The translations under genes were made by a program, and so were the position numbers. Below the pieces are notes generated by a model. It worked only from the letters and a program-made list of their open reading frames with translations, did no database searches and had not been told where the DNA came from. Shown here in pieces: positions 1 to 7,013 of a stretch of DNA of 9,334 nt (positions are counted from its first letter, which is position 1; every line of letters begins with the position of its first letter). This DNA is from an uncultured Opitutia bacterium (GTDB lineage Bacteria; Verrucomicrobiota; Verrucomicrobiia; Opitutales; JABJCN01): contig CAJWSN010000045.1 of the NCBI GenBank assembly GCA_913046175.1, positions 1-9,334 on the forward strand, given 5' to 3'.

Positions 1-295
1 CAAGACCACATTGCCCTCTGAAAAAGTACGTCATTATGGGCCAAACACCAATTGGGGTTTTGGGGATGAGGCACCTTGCTGCGTGATCCAGCGGTGAGTT
101 CTGCGTCTCTGTAGATTTCTCAATTCACTTTCTGGAATTACTGGTATGGACTGACAAGGAAAAAGCAGAACACCATGGAGCACAGGCCCGGATGCTTGGC
201 TGGAAGGATGAAATCCAGAACCCCCCCAACGATAAGGAACTGAATTCCAATCCTGCTTCCATTGACAATCCTCAGGATTAGACAAAAAATTTGGC
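1..295. other. Region upstream of accA with no supportable gene
   Basis: No complete reading frame with a credible start is visible on either strand. The best candidate is a plus-strand frame open from 87 to a TAG at 279-281. Its last 40 or so codons (from 153) read like ordinary protein, rich in Asp, Asn, Glu and Lys, but the frame has no ATG or GTG and is closed upstream by TGA at 84-86. It could be the end of a gene broken by a frameshift or sequencing error, or chance. The minus-strand frame at 34-297 starts inside the accA start region and looks like a shadow. I see no tRNA-like fold here. Confidence 0.4.
262..290 (+). promoter_or_regulatory. Weak candidate promoter for accA
   Basis: A perfect TTGACA lies at 262-267. 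Seventeen bases later AAAAAT (285-290) matches the -10 consensus at four of six positions. The predicted start of transcription would fall almost on the accA ATG at 296, giving a leaderless message. That would agree with the absence of a ribosome binding site at normal distance, the only AGGA being at 274-277, 18 bases upstream. The match is weak enough to be chance. Confidence 0.2.
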
Positions 296-1261
296 ATGCA
301 TAAAAGCTCCTATCTCTTTGATTTTGAGCAACCGATTCGGGAACTGGAGGACAGCTACAGGCACTTGAAGAAGATGTCCGAGGAGGATGGTATAGACCTT
401 GGGCGTGAAATAGTATCCGCCCGCAAGAAGATTGAAGCTAAAATCAAGGAGGTTTACTCCTCACTCACTTCTTGGCAGAAGGTTCAGATTTCCAGGCATC
501 CGGAACGACCCTATTCCTTGGACTATATTGAGCATGTCTTCGAGGGTTTTCAGGAAATTCACGGAGACCGGAACTTCCGCGACGATCGCGCAATAATCGG
601 CGGTACTGCCAGGCTCGCAGACAGACGTGTCATGATTATCGGCCAACAAAAAGGTCGAGATACCAAGGAAAATATCCTGCGCAACTTTGGCTGTCCAAAT
701 CCAGAAGGCTACCGAAAGGCACTTCGCCTCATGAAGTTGGCGGAGAAATTCGCACTGCCCATCATCACACTTATTGACACCCCTGGAGCCTACCCGGGTG
801 TTGAGTCTGAGGAGCGACATGTTTGTGAGGCCATTGCAGTAAACATCCGTGAAATGACTATGATGCAGGTCCCCATTATCAGCGTCGTAATTGGGGAGGG
901 GGGGTCAGGTGGTGCCCTTGGTGTAGCGGTGGCAGACACGGTGCTTATCTTCGAATACGCTTACTATTCTGTGATTTCACCGGAGGGTTGTGCCGCCATA
1001 TTATGGAAGGATAGGGCGTACGCGCCCGAAGCTGCGGACGCCCTCAAGCTGGACGCCCAAAATTTGCTCCTGCTTGGCGTGGCGGACAAGGTTATGCCCG
1101 AGCCTCCCGGAGGAAACCATCATGATTTCGAAAAAGCCGCACACACCCTCCAGAAGCACCTGATCGAAACACTCGCAAAACTTGATGACCTTGATAAAGA
1201 GGAGCGCCAACAATTGCGCTACAAGAAATACCGTAGAATCGGAGAGTTTCTGGAAAAATAG
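296..1261 (+). CDS. accA: Acetyl-CoA carboxylase carboxyltransferase subunit alpha
   Basis: AccA pairs with AccD to form the cytoplasmic carboxyltransferase that moves the carboxyl group from carboxybiotin-AccB to acetyl-CoA, giving malonyl-CoA for fatty acid synthesis. The 321 residues match the family length (about 320) and align end to end with E. coli AccA from memory. Visible landmarks are the N-terminal LFDFEQPI, the RHPERPYSLDYI segment near residue 67, IIGQQKGRDTKE near 114, GYRKALRLM, DTPGAYPG at 161-168, the crotonase-fold glycine loop GEGGSGGAL at 200-208 and YSVISPEGCAAILWK soon after. The ATG at 296 is chosen because the conserved LFDFEQPI block begins just downstream. No strong Shine-Dalgarno is present. 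The gene stands alone on the plus strand and converges on the TPR gene with 9 bases between stops. AccD and the biotin subunits are not in view. Confidence 0.97.
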   Translation: MHKSSYLFDFEQPIRELEDSYRHLKKMSEEDGIDLGREIVSARKKIEAKIKEVYSSLTSWQKVQISRHPERPYSLDYIEHVFEGFQEIHGDRNFRDDRAIIGGTARLADRRVMIIGQQKGRDTKENILRNFGCPNPEGYRKALRLMKLAEKFALPIITLIDTPGAYPGVESEERHVCEAIAVNIREMTMMQVPIISVVIGEGGSGGALGVAVADTVLIFEYAYYSVISPEGCAAILWKDRAYAPEAADALKLDAQNLLLLGVADKVMPEPPGGNHHDFEKAAHTLQKHLIETLAKLDDLDKEERQQLRYKKYRRIGEFLEK

Positions 1262-1282
1262 GCCTATGGATCAATTTTCCAG
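1250..1282. terminator. Nested inverted repeat between convergent genes, possible bidirectional terminator
   Basis: CTGGAAAA at 1250-1257 is the exact reverse complement of TTTTCCAG at 1275-1282. The space between contains a second, perfect 10-base palindrome, ATAGGCCTAT, at 1258-1267. The structure spans both stop codons of the convergent genes (accA TAG 1259-1261; TPR gene TGA 1271-1273). The A/T-rich arms give a short T run on either strand, as a bidirectional terminator would need, but the stem is modest and not GC-rich. Confidence 0.3.
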
Positions 1283-2647
1283 TGTTCGTTGAGATTTCGC
1301 CGCCATCTCGATGGCCCGCAGATAAGCTCCAACGTTATTGCGGGGGCGGATTTGTTGGGCTCTGCGAAGAAGTTGCACTGCCTCGTTGAGTTTGACGCCC
1401 TCTTCTGCTAGCATACGTGCATGCTCGACCAGTGCATTGGAGGTCAAATCCTGATCATCCGTTCGCGCAGCACGCTCGAAGGCGATTCCAGCCTTGATGG
1501 TATCCTGCATTGCCCAATGGGTACGTCCAAGCAAAAGCAGAGCTTCACCATCAAGAGGATCCTTTTCCACAAGTGTCTCCAGCATTGTTACTGCTGATGT
1601 ATAATCCTTTTTGTGCAGAAAAAGCCTCGCCCGCAGTTTTAAAAATTGCAATTTATCCACACCCGCCAGCAGGTCACCATACTTATCCTGAATTTGTTTG
1701 GCAAAACGGGAGGCCGCCTCCGTGGCATTCTGACTGGCCAGATGGTTGGCCGCCCTGATGTAGTGTGCCGGCGGCAGGTTTCCATCAAGGTCAAGAGCGG
1801 TTTCGTACGCACGATAAGCCCGGTCAGGAAGCTCCAGGTTTAAATATAGGTCTCCCAACAAGAGGAGCGATGGCCCGGTAGCCCGATTCATTCGGCGCAG
1901 AATCTCAAGATTGGCGATGGCCCGATGCTCCTGCCCCACTTGATTCAGGGAGTTCACCTGTGTCAGCCAATAAGCCTGTTCTGCAGGGTTTTCCAAAATC
2001 AACTCGTCAAGCAGGGCAATTGTTTCCTGATAGCGCCCCATCCCCTCCAGGCAACGAACCAGCCCATTTCGAATGGCCCTGCTCGTTGGGTCCCGCACCA
2101 ATCCAAACCGGTATGCATTTTCGGCAGAACTGTACTTCCCCTGCATGAGGTTGCAAAAACCCAGCATGCCATACGTGGCACCGTCGGCATCACCCAGAGT
2201 TAATGTCTTTGTCAGACTCGTCGTCGCCGAAGGGTAGTCTTTCAGTTGAATCTGTACATAGGCCATGTTTTTCTGGGCACGCAGGAAGTTGGGGAATTTC
2301 TTGAGCGCACCTTCGTAGCTTCGAACGGCTTCCTTGAGTCGTCCCTGCTTGTATTGGAGCGTTCCGAGGGCAAAATCAAACACGGAGCTGCAATCGGGGT
2401 CACCAAGTAATTTGTTTTCCAGCAACTGGACTGCCGCAGGCACTTCATTTGTGGCCAGTTTCTTTACTTGCAGAAGCAGATCGTTGTCGTCGGAAGAAAT
2501 TTTAGGCTCGATCTCCGTCCGGCGTGGGATGAAGCCGTAATCCCCCATCAATGACTCTACAGTATAAGGGCTATAAAGGTTCTTGTCCTGCGCAGAAAGA
2601 GACAGTGCGCAACCAATAATGGCAAGGGTGATTAAATGAGCATGCAT
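1271..2647 (-). CDS. Exported tetratricopeptide-repeat protein of the TonB/TtpC operon
   Basis: This 458-residue protein starts with a short hydrophobic leader (residues 5-19) followed by SAQD, consistent with export to the periplasm. A lipobox-like IIGC ends at Cys13, but the n-region has no Lys or Arg, so lipoprotein processing is uncertain. From about residue 88 to 435 it is built of helical TPR units with the usual G-Y/F-A-x-P spacing: clear repeats near 88-121, 122-155, 156-189, 190-221, 258-290, 366-397, and weaker ones near 330-365 and 403-435. It is the last gene of the operon, 4 bases after tonB. TPR proteins occupy the same place in TtpC-type TonB clusters of gammaproteobacteria, where they are thought to assist the transport complex. 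The molecular role here is inferred from position only; the repeats suggest a protein-binding scaffold. The ATG at 2645-2647 is the only start that keeps the whole leader. Confidence 0.85.
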   Translation of the reverse strand: MHAHLITLAIIGCALSLSAQDKNLYSPYTVESLMGDYGFIPRRTEIEPKISSDDNDLLLQVKKLATNEVPAAVQLLENKLLGDPDCSSVFDFALGTLQYKQGRLKEAVRSYEGALKKFPNFLRAQKNMAYVQIQLKDYPSATTSLTKTLTLGDADGATYGMLGFCNLMQGKYSSAENAYRFGLVRDPTSRAIRNGLVRCLEGMGRYQETIALLDELILENPAEQAYWLTQVNSLNQVGQEHRAIANLEILRRMNRATGPSLLLLGDLYLNLELPDRAYRAYETALDLDGNLPPAHYIRAANHLASQNATEAASRFAKQIQDKYGDLLAGVDKLQFLKLRARLFLHKKDYTSAVTMLETLVEKDPLDGEALLLLGRTHWAMQDTIKAGIAFERAARTDDQDLTSNALVEHARMLAEEGVKLNEAVQLLRRAQQIRPRNNVGAYLRAIEMAAKSQRTLEN

Positions 2648-2651
2648 TGAC

Positions 2652-3311
2652 TCAATTCCGAAACTTGAATTTCACAGGAAGAAAAAATCGTACTGCCACA
2701 GGCTCACCATCCTTGAGCGGACTTTCGTAAAGTGAGGTTTCTGCTGCTCTGATCGCCGCCCGGTCAAAAGCAGGATGTGCAGATTTTTCCACCTCCAGCA
2801 CTTTGACCCGGCCCTCCTTGCTGATAAGAATCAGCAATCGCACCTCCCCGGAAAGCTGAAATCGCTTCAGCTCCGCAGGATAAATCAAACTGCCTTTCCT
2901 TATGCAGCGAGGCTGTCGGTCAAGGTCAGCAATTTCAAAAATTAGGTCTTTGCTGGCATCAGGGGCCAAGCCAAAGTCACCCAGTTCGAATGCTTGTTCA
3001 AAATAGGAGGGCCCAATATCCAAGCTTACCCTCAGGCTGGCGAGAGAAGGTTTTGGCGAAGGAGGCTTTTCCAGTTCCGGTAATGAATCCCGAAGTTTTT
3101 CCTCTGGCGGCGGCTCTTCCTTGAGGTCCGCCTTCGGTGGTGGCTCCGCATAGTCTACCGGTGTCAATTTGACGAAATCCTCGGGCTCATGCCCCAAAAA
3201 CTGCGTCAAAGGCAGCATCAAGAACATAAGCAGTGTTACAAAAAAAGCCACGCCTGCCGCCTGCAGGCGATGCAGATGACTTCCCTTGGGCCTGTAAGCT
3301 GGTCGACTCAT
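2652..3311 (-). CDS. TonB family energy transducer (short, TonB2-like)
   Basis: TonB proteins span the periplasm and pass energy from the ExbB/ExbD motor to outer-membrane receptors. This 219-residue protein has a basic cytoplasmic N-terminus, one membrane segment at about 17-39, a short proline/glutamate/lysine-rich linker at about 51-90 and a C-terminal TonB domain from about 135. That domain includes the Tyr-Pro pair at 144-145 (LIYPAELK), a GEVRLLILISKEGRV strand-turn-strand and an FDRAAIRAA helix. The linker is much shorter than in E. coli TonB, as in TonB2-type proteins. Histidines lie before the membrane segment (12 and 14), not inside it as His20 does in E. coli TonB. The start overlaps the stop of the preceding exbD by 4 bases. 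The symbol is left blank because which TonB paralogue this is cannot be told from one locus. Confidence 0.88.
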   Translation of the reverse strand: MSRPAYRPKGSHLHRLQAAGVAFFVTLLMFLMLPLTQFLGHEPEDFVKLTPVDYAEPPPKADLKEEPPPEEKLRDSLPELEKPPSPKPSLASLRVSLDIGPSYFEQAFELGDFGLAPDASKDLIFEIADLDRQPRCIRKGSLIYPAELKRFQLSGEVRLLILISKEGRVKVLEVEKSAHPAFDRAAIRAAETSLYESPLKDGEPVAVRFFLPVKFKFRN

Positions 3312-3709
3312 CCGTCCAGCCCTGAAAAGTTGACAATTGCCGCTCCAGCCAGGCGGGCTTGATCCATTACTTGCACGGCAAGCCCCGATCGCGCCCCTTT
3401 TTGTATCTGAATAATCACTGGTTGTTCACCACGACGAACCAGGCTCCGGATATGTGTCCCAACCCCGGATAAACTTATTGTGCGCCCATCAAACTCAATC
3501 GACCCATTCGATCGAAGAACAAAGACCACAGGGGGCTTTTCTTCTTCAGGATTCATCGCTGGCCGGGATTGTGCGGTCTCAAACCCCGACTCATCAACAA
3601 AGACAGTGGTCACAATAAAAAAAATAAGAAGTATGAAAACCATATCGATGAGAGGGGAAAGCTCTATTTCCCGCGCATCAGTGAGAACCTGGAATCGACC
3701 TTTCTTCAT
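3308..3709 (-). CDS. exbD: ExbD/TolR family proton-channel protein, second copy
   Basis: ExbD is the single-pass inner-membrane subunit that works inside the ExbB pentamer to convert proton flow into motion of TonB. At 133 residues it has normal family length. A short N-terminal tail leads to SPLIDMVFILLIFFIV, with the essential membrane aspartate at Asp22 (Asp25 in E. coli ExbD), followed by a periplasmic domain from about residue 40 ending in the family's VMDQARLAGAAIV-like helix and strand. The ATG overlaps the stop of the upstream exbD by 4 bases, and its own TGA overlaps the tonB start by 4. Its membrane segment is almost identical to that of the first copy, but the periplasmic domains differ widely, which argues for an old duplication or pairing of two specialised subunits. 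TolR is an alternative name, but the tonB neighbour favours ExbD. Confidence 0.92.
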   Translation of the reverse strand: MKKGRFQVLTDAREIELSPLIDMVFILLIFFIVTTVFVDESGFETAQSRPAMNPEEEKPPVVFVLRSNGSIEFDGRTISLSGVGTHIRSLVRRGEQPVIIQIQKGARSGLAVQVMDQARLAGAAIVNFSGLDG

Positions 3710-4110
3710 TCGTTGCTTTGGGTTGCTACAGAAATGGTGCCACCTGCCAGGCGAACTTCTTCAATTACCCTTACAAGGGCCGACCCTTCTGAATCCTGAT
3801 CAACTTGCAGGATGACCGGCATCTCGCGGATGCGCAGGAGGCGCTTGATCAATGGACGCACTCCCTCAAATCCTATGGAATCCCCGCCATAAAAGACCTC
3901 TTCACCCTTGGTCAAGGCAAGCAGGATGCTGTTCTTTTCAAGTTTCCTCGCTGAGGACGCAACCGGCCGTTCTATATTTACACCTGGCTCCTCAACAAAA
4001 ACAGCAGCGACAATAAAGAAGATCAGCAAAATAAAAACCATGTCGATCAACGGGGAAATATTAATTCCCCGAATCTCCCGCCCGGCCAAGGAAATACGCG
4101 ATTGCTTCAT
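3706..4110 (-). CDS. exbD: ExbD/TolR family proton-channel protein, first copy
   Basis: This is a 134-residue ExbD homologue. Residues 16-37 carry INISPLIDMVFILLIFF with the proton-conducting aspartate at Asp23, followed by a periplasmic domain. The C-terminal part holds a PVILQVDQDS strand and a VIEEVRLAGG helix typical of ExbD and TolR. It overlaps exbB upstream and the second exbD downstream by 4 bases each, so the two ExbD proteins are probably made in similar amounts. In E. coli the ExbD subunit acts as a dimer inside the ExbB ring, so two paralogues could form a heterodimer; this is inference. Both keep the key aspartate, so neither looks degenerate. Confidence 0.92.
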   Translation of the reverse strand: MKQSRISLAGREIRGINISPLIDMVFILLIFFIVAAVFVEEPGVNIERPVASSARKLEKNSILLALTKGEEVFYGGDSIGFEGVRPLIKRLLRIREMPVILQVDQDSEGSALVRVIEEVRLAGGTISVATQSNE

Positions 4111-4730
4111 GTTGCAGGAACACCTTCCTTTCGCTCAAAAGATTGCATGGAAAGACTTTCGAGCCGTACCAGCAACATGTGCAGGCTGTTGCGACGCTTT
4201 TGGATCAAGTACAACATCACAAGTCCTGGTATCGCAATAATAAGGCCTGTCTGTGTCGTGATCAAGGCTTCGGAAATCCCGGCTGCGATCAGGTCGATGG
4301 TGCGGCCAACATGGCTTGTCAGTCCATCAAAAGTGGACAACATCCCCATAACCGTGCCCAAAAGACCCATCAACGGGGAAGCTGAGACGAGAATTGCCAA
4401 AAACTGTATGCGCCGATCGATTCTGGGGATATAGGCCACACGTACTTCTTGGAAACGATCACGCAATTCCTCAAGGTTGCCCACATTCTCTTGGCAGAAT
4501 TGCAAAATCTCCCCTATGCCACCCTCGGCTCTTGCGGAGTTCTCGACCAATTCAGGCAACACGGATGGATCGTTCTTAAGAAGCCGACTCTGATTAAACT
4601 GGTAGTAGAGATCCAGTGCCGTCCAATAAATAATAAAGGCAAGAATCGCCAGAGGCACCATCAGCACCCCTCCATCCTGCCAAAACTGCCAGGCTTTAGA
4701 AAAAAGAGCAATTGGTAGAATGGTCATCAT
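4107..4730 (-). CDS. exbB: ExbB/TolQ/MotA family proton-channel protein (short form)
   Basis: ExbB forms the inner-membrane ring that, with ExbD, uses the proton gradient to drive TonB. From the start I chose, the protein is 207 residues. It has a first membrane helix (about 21-43), a cytoplasmic helical region, and the MotA/TolQ/ExbB signature ASPLMGLLGTVMGM at about 117-130 leading through AAGISEALITTQTGL to the third helix. The pore-lining threonines of the family are present in LLGTV and EALITT. The frame is open to an ATG at 4742, giving 211 residues. I prefer the ATG at 4728-4730 because it overlaps the upstream stop as ATGA, the arrangement at every other junction among the first six genes of the operon, with GGAA just before it. 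It lacks the periplasmic extension found in the neighbouring TtpC-like protein. Confidence 0.9.
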   Translation of the reverse strand: MMTILPIALFSKAWQFWQDGGVLMVPLAILAFIIYWTALDLYYQFNQSRLLKNDPSVLPELVENSARAEGGIGEILQFCQENVGNLEELRDRFQEVRVAYIPRIDRRIQFLAILVSASPLMGLLGTVMGMLSTFDGLTSHVGRTIDLIAAGISEALITTQTGLIIAIPGLVMLYLIQKRRNSLHMLLVRLESLSMQSFERKEGVPAT

Positions 4731-6115
4731 TTCCGTTCGCATTCCAGCCCATTGACAAATGCTGTGGAGAACTTCTCCATGCCGGCGAGGAGTCCCTGCA
4801 CCCGGCGAGCGAGCAGGGCATGCAATACCAGTGCAGGAATCGCTGCAATCAAGCCAAACTTGGTGGTTACAAGAGCCTCGGAAATCCCGCTGGCCAAGTT
4901 GTTCACATCGGAGGTCCCAAATTCCCTTATCTGGTCAAAGGTACCCATCATCCCGGTTACAGTGCCAAGGAGACCCAAAAGCGGCGACGCCGCTGCAGTC
5001 ACGGCAATGAAGGGGAGGAAGCGCTCAAGCCGTGGTTGAGCTTCCAGGATTTTTTCAAATAGCACCTCTTCAAGCAATTCTTTTTTCGACCGGGCGAAGT
5101 CGATTGCACGCTCCAGCAGTGGGCGAAAAGGACCCTTAATCTGCGCGGCAAGATCCAGAGCACCACGGGTATTGCCTTGCTGCACCTGGGTGAGAATTTT
5201 TTCCAGCGTCTCGGGTGATGGGTTGTGGATGGTGAATACCTCCACCAGCTTGACCACTGCGCCAATTAGAGAAACCAATGCAAAAAGCAGGATGGGCCAG
5301 ATCCAGACACCCCCGGCTTTAATTTCCTCCACAAAGCCACGCTTGGATGCATTAATGCGAAGAGCATCCCGCAGGGTCGGATCAAACGGGAGCACCCCCT
5401 CCCCTTTAAGGAAAAAATCATGAATTTGCCCAACCTGTTCCTTTTCCAGTGATTGAATCCTTGGTCGCAACGGCGGGCCTTTATCAGGCTGAATCAATCC
5501 CGCATGGGTGTCGTTGGCAAAAAAGCTAACCGGACCAATAAGCAGGCAACTACCGGATTCTACAGTACCTTTCGGGCCGAGAATCATGGATGATTGATAT
5601 CGATACCCTCCAGTGATTTTTTCCAGATGTTCAAGCGCTGTCTGCAGAAAACGGAACTCAGCAATAAACGTTTCCACGTTGAGTGCTTCGCTGTGAGTCG
5701 CTTTATGCAGGCTGGCGAGGCTCGCTTGATACTGTAACCGCTCTGCTATTGCGATATTGGCATCAAATTCGCGTGCATAATCCAGAACAAGGTTACTGAC
5801 ATAAGAAAGGTCCTCTTCCAATTTCTGGTTTTCTGCCTGCAGTCTTTCCAGACCAAGGTCTGCATTGTCCTTCAGGCGCTGAAGGCGCTCCAGTTCCCTT
5901 CTTTTTATTGCGGCCTCTTCCTTGACCGCATTGACCCCAAGAGACAATTCCACTTTCTCTTCGGCAATGACATCACGAAGATTTGCCAGCCTCTCGATTG
6001 CACCGTCCAGGTCTTTACGTGCCCCTGTATTGACGCGCTCAATGTCTTGTGCTGACGCAATCAACAAAATCAAAAACGAGGACAGGAAAAAGGCCGTTTT
6101 GCAAAATAAATTCAT
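4727..6115 (-). CDS. TtpC-like long MotA/TolQ/ExbB protein with periplasmic coiled coil
   Basis: This 462-residue protein fuses an exported region to an ExbB-type channel domain. Residues 1-22 are a signal peptide ending ASA before QD. Residues 35-105 are a charged heptad-rich coiled coil. About 170-225 is a beta-rich periplasmic segment with several Gly/Pro turns. Membrane helices follow at about 268-290, 366-392 and 415-437. The channel signature AASPLLGLLGTVTGMMGTF at 376-393 and GISEALVTTKFGL at 410-422 match the ExbB core. This is the architecture of TtpC, the fourth protein required by TonB2 systems of Vibrio, thought to link the motor to TonB2 across the periplasm. It lies between a DUF3450-like gene and a short exbB, as in those systems. 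It overlaps both neighbours by 4 bases. The TtpC assignment rests on architecture and context, not on a database match. Confidence 0.88.
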   Translation of the reverse strand: MNLFCKTAFFLSSFLILLIASAQDIERVNTGARKDLDGAIERLANLRDVIAEEKVELSLGVNAVKEEAAIKRRELERLQRLKDNADLGLERLQAENQKLEEDLSYVSNLVLDYAREFDANIAIAERLQYQASLASLHKATHSEALNVETFIAEFRFLQTALEHLEKITGGYRYQSSMILGPKGTVESGSCLLIGPVSFFANDTHAGLIQPDKGPPLRPRIQSLEKEQVGQIHDFFLKGEGVLPFDPTLRDALRINASKRGFVEEIKAGGVWIWPILLFALVSLIGAVVKLVEVFTIHNPSPETLEKILTQVQQGNTRGALDLAAQIKGPFRPLLERAIDFARSKKELLEEVLFEKILEAQPRLERFLPFIAVTAAASPLLGLLGTVTGMMGTFDQIREFGTSDVNNLASGISEALVTTKFGLIAAIPALVLHALLARRVQGLLAGMEKFSTAFVNGLECERK

Positions 6116-6903
6116 TTCTGCAGTCCGCCCTTCAGCTTGAATGGCAGGCTCAAGAACCGAGCCCGGCTCTTGTTTTCCCGGATGCTGACTGCATCGGCAA
6201 TCACAGGGGCAAAGTCATCTGCCCGTGTCCACTTCCACCCCCCTGGCGCCGGCATGCCATAACCTCCTGCCTTGCCGTCCTCGTCGACAAAGTAAGCAAT
6301 GGCCAAGCCGAAATACAAAACGTTGTAGACCCTGCGACCGCCATCACCGATTTCCTTGGTTGGCTTGTCGAGGATTATGCGACCATTGAACTCGTCTGCC
6401 TCCCGAAGGATAACAGCAATATTTTGTACCCGGGTCAAAAAATTCGGCTTCGGGCGGGGATTACTTGAGTGCGGAATACGATCCGCATAAAGGGCAACCC
6501 TTTCTAGTAGCGGCTCAGGGAACCATTTCAAACGCTCTAAAACCCCAGCTTCCACGACCGGTAGTCGCAACTCGATTCGCTTTACGATCGCTTCCAGTTC
6601 CTCGCGGCGTTCAAGCAGTGAATCCTTGGCTGTTTCCCCCTCTGTCAAAAAATTCCGGGCTGACTGAAGACGGACCTCAAGTCCTGACAATTCCTTCTTT
6701 GTCACCTCTTTGATGTCCTGAAGGATGCGCTTTTCCACCTTCCACTGCGCATCCTCACTCGAAATTATGGATTCGGTGCGAACCCATTCCTCTAGAAGCG
6801 CGCGAGCCTCTGTCAGGCTCTCGCGGGCATCATCAGGTGCATCCTGAGGATACGCCCCGATGGCCAAAAGAAATGGGGCAAATACAAATACAAATGCTCT
6901 CAT
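6112..6903 (-). CDS. DUF3450-like exported coiled-coil protein, first gene of the TonB/TtpC operon
   Basis: The 263-residue product begins with a signal peptide (MRAFVFVFAPFLLAIGA, 1-17). A long charged helix with coiled-coil character follows (about 22-115), then a helical middle, and a C-terminal beta segment with VLYFGLAIAYFVDEDG at about 195-210 and GGWKW at 221-225. Helix then 'LGRVALYYQT...GVWD' strand is the plan of DUF3450 proteins, which head TtpC-type TonB operons in gammaproteobacteria. I judge it a divergent member by plan, place and the matching strand motif. The molecular function is unknown; a periplasmic partner of TtpC is the natural guess. The frame continues upstream to a TTG at 6945, but the ATG at 6901-6903 puts the signal peptide at the exact N-terminus, so I chose it. 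No clear Shine-Dalgarno is seen. Its stop overlaps the next start by 4 bases. Confidence 0.8.
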   Translation of the reverse strand: MRAFVFVFAPFLLAIGAYPQDAPDDARESLTEARALLEEWVRTESIISSEDAQWKVEKRILQDIKEVTKKELSGLEVRLQSARNFLTEGETAKDSLLERREELEAIVKRIELRLPVVEAGVLERLKWFPEPLLERVALYADRIPHSSNPRPKPNFLTRVQNIAVILREADEFNGRIILDKPTKEIGDGGRRVYNVLYFGLAIAYFVDEDGKAGGYGMPAPGGWKWTRADDFAPVIADAVSIRENKSRARFLSLPFKLKGGLQK

Positions 6904-6940
6904 AACAGGAAATAGTTGAGGTCGGTATATGGATACTGGG

Positions 6941-6984
6941 CTCAAGAAATGGCTTTTTTTGCTGTTCAGTCAAAATTTCTTGAG
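6941..6984. promoter_or_regulatory. Perfect 10-bp inverted repeat in the divergent intergenic region, candidate operator
   Basis: CTCAAGAAAT at 6941-6950 is repeated as its exact reverse complement ATTTCTTGAG at 6975-6984, with 24 bases between. A second, interleaved pair is CTGTTCA at 6962-6968 and TGAACAG at 7005-7011. They lie between the divergent TonB operon (start 6903) and rodA (start 7048), where promoters for both are expected. On the minus strand TTGACT (6966-6971) could be a -35 element for the operon, but no good -10 follows. The pattern does not match a Fur box. A regulator binding site is inference; a hairpin in the operon leader is the other reading. Confidence 0.35.
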
Positions 6985-7013
6985 ATTTTTTATGGGCATT
7001 CATTTGAACAGTA

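Noticed and set aside
34..297. Minus-strand 87-codon frame upstream of accA
   Set aside because: It begins within the accA start, has no recognisable motif and no ribosome binding site, and its composition (many Pro, Ser, Gln, Arg) looks like a random frame.
461..820. Minus-strand 119-codon frame inside accA
   Set aside because: It lies wholly within accA, whose protein is well conserved through this stretch, so this is a shadow frame.
3308..4742. Tol-Pal system (TolQ, TolR) instead of ExbB/ExbD
   Set aside because: No TolA, TolB or Pal is present, and a TonB-domain protein plus TtpC- and DUF3450-like genes are in the same operon, so the transport-type assignment is better.
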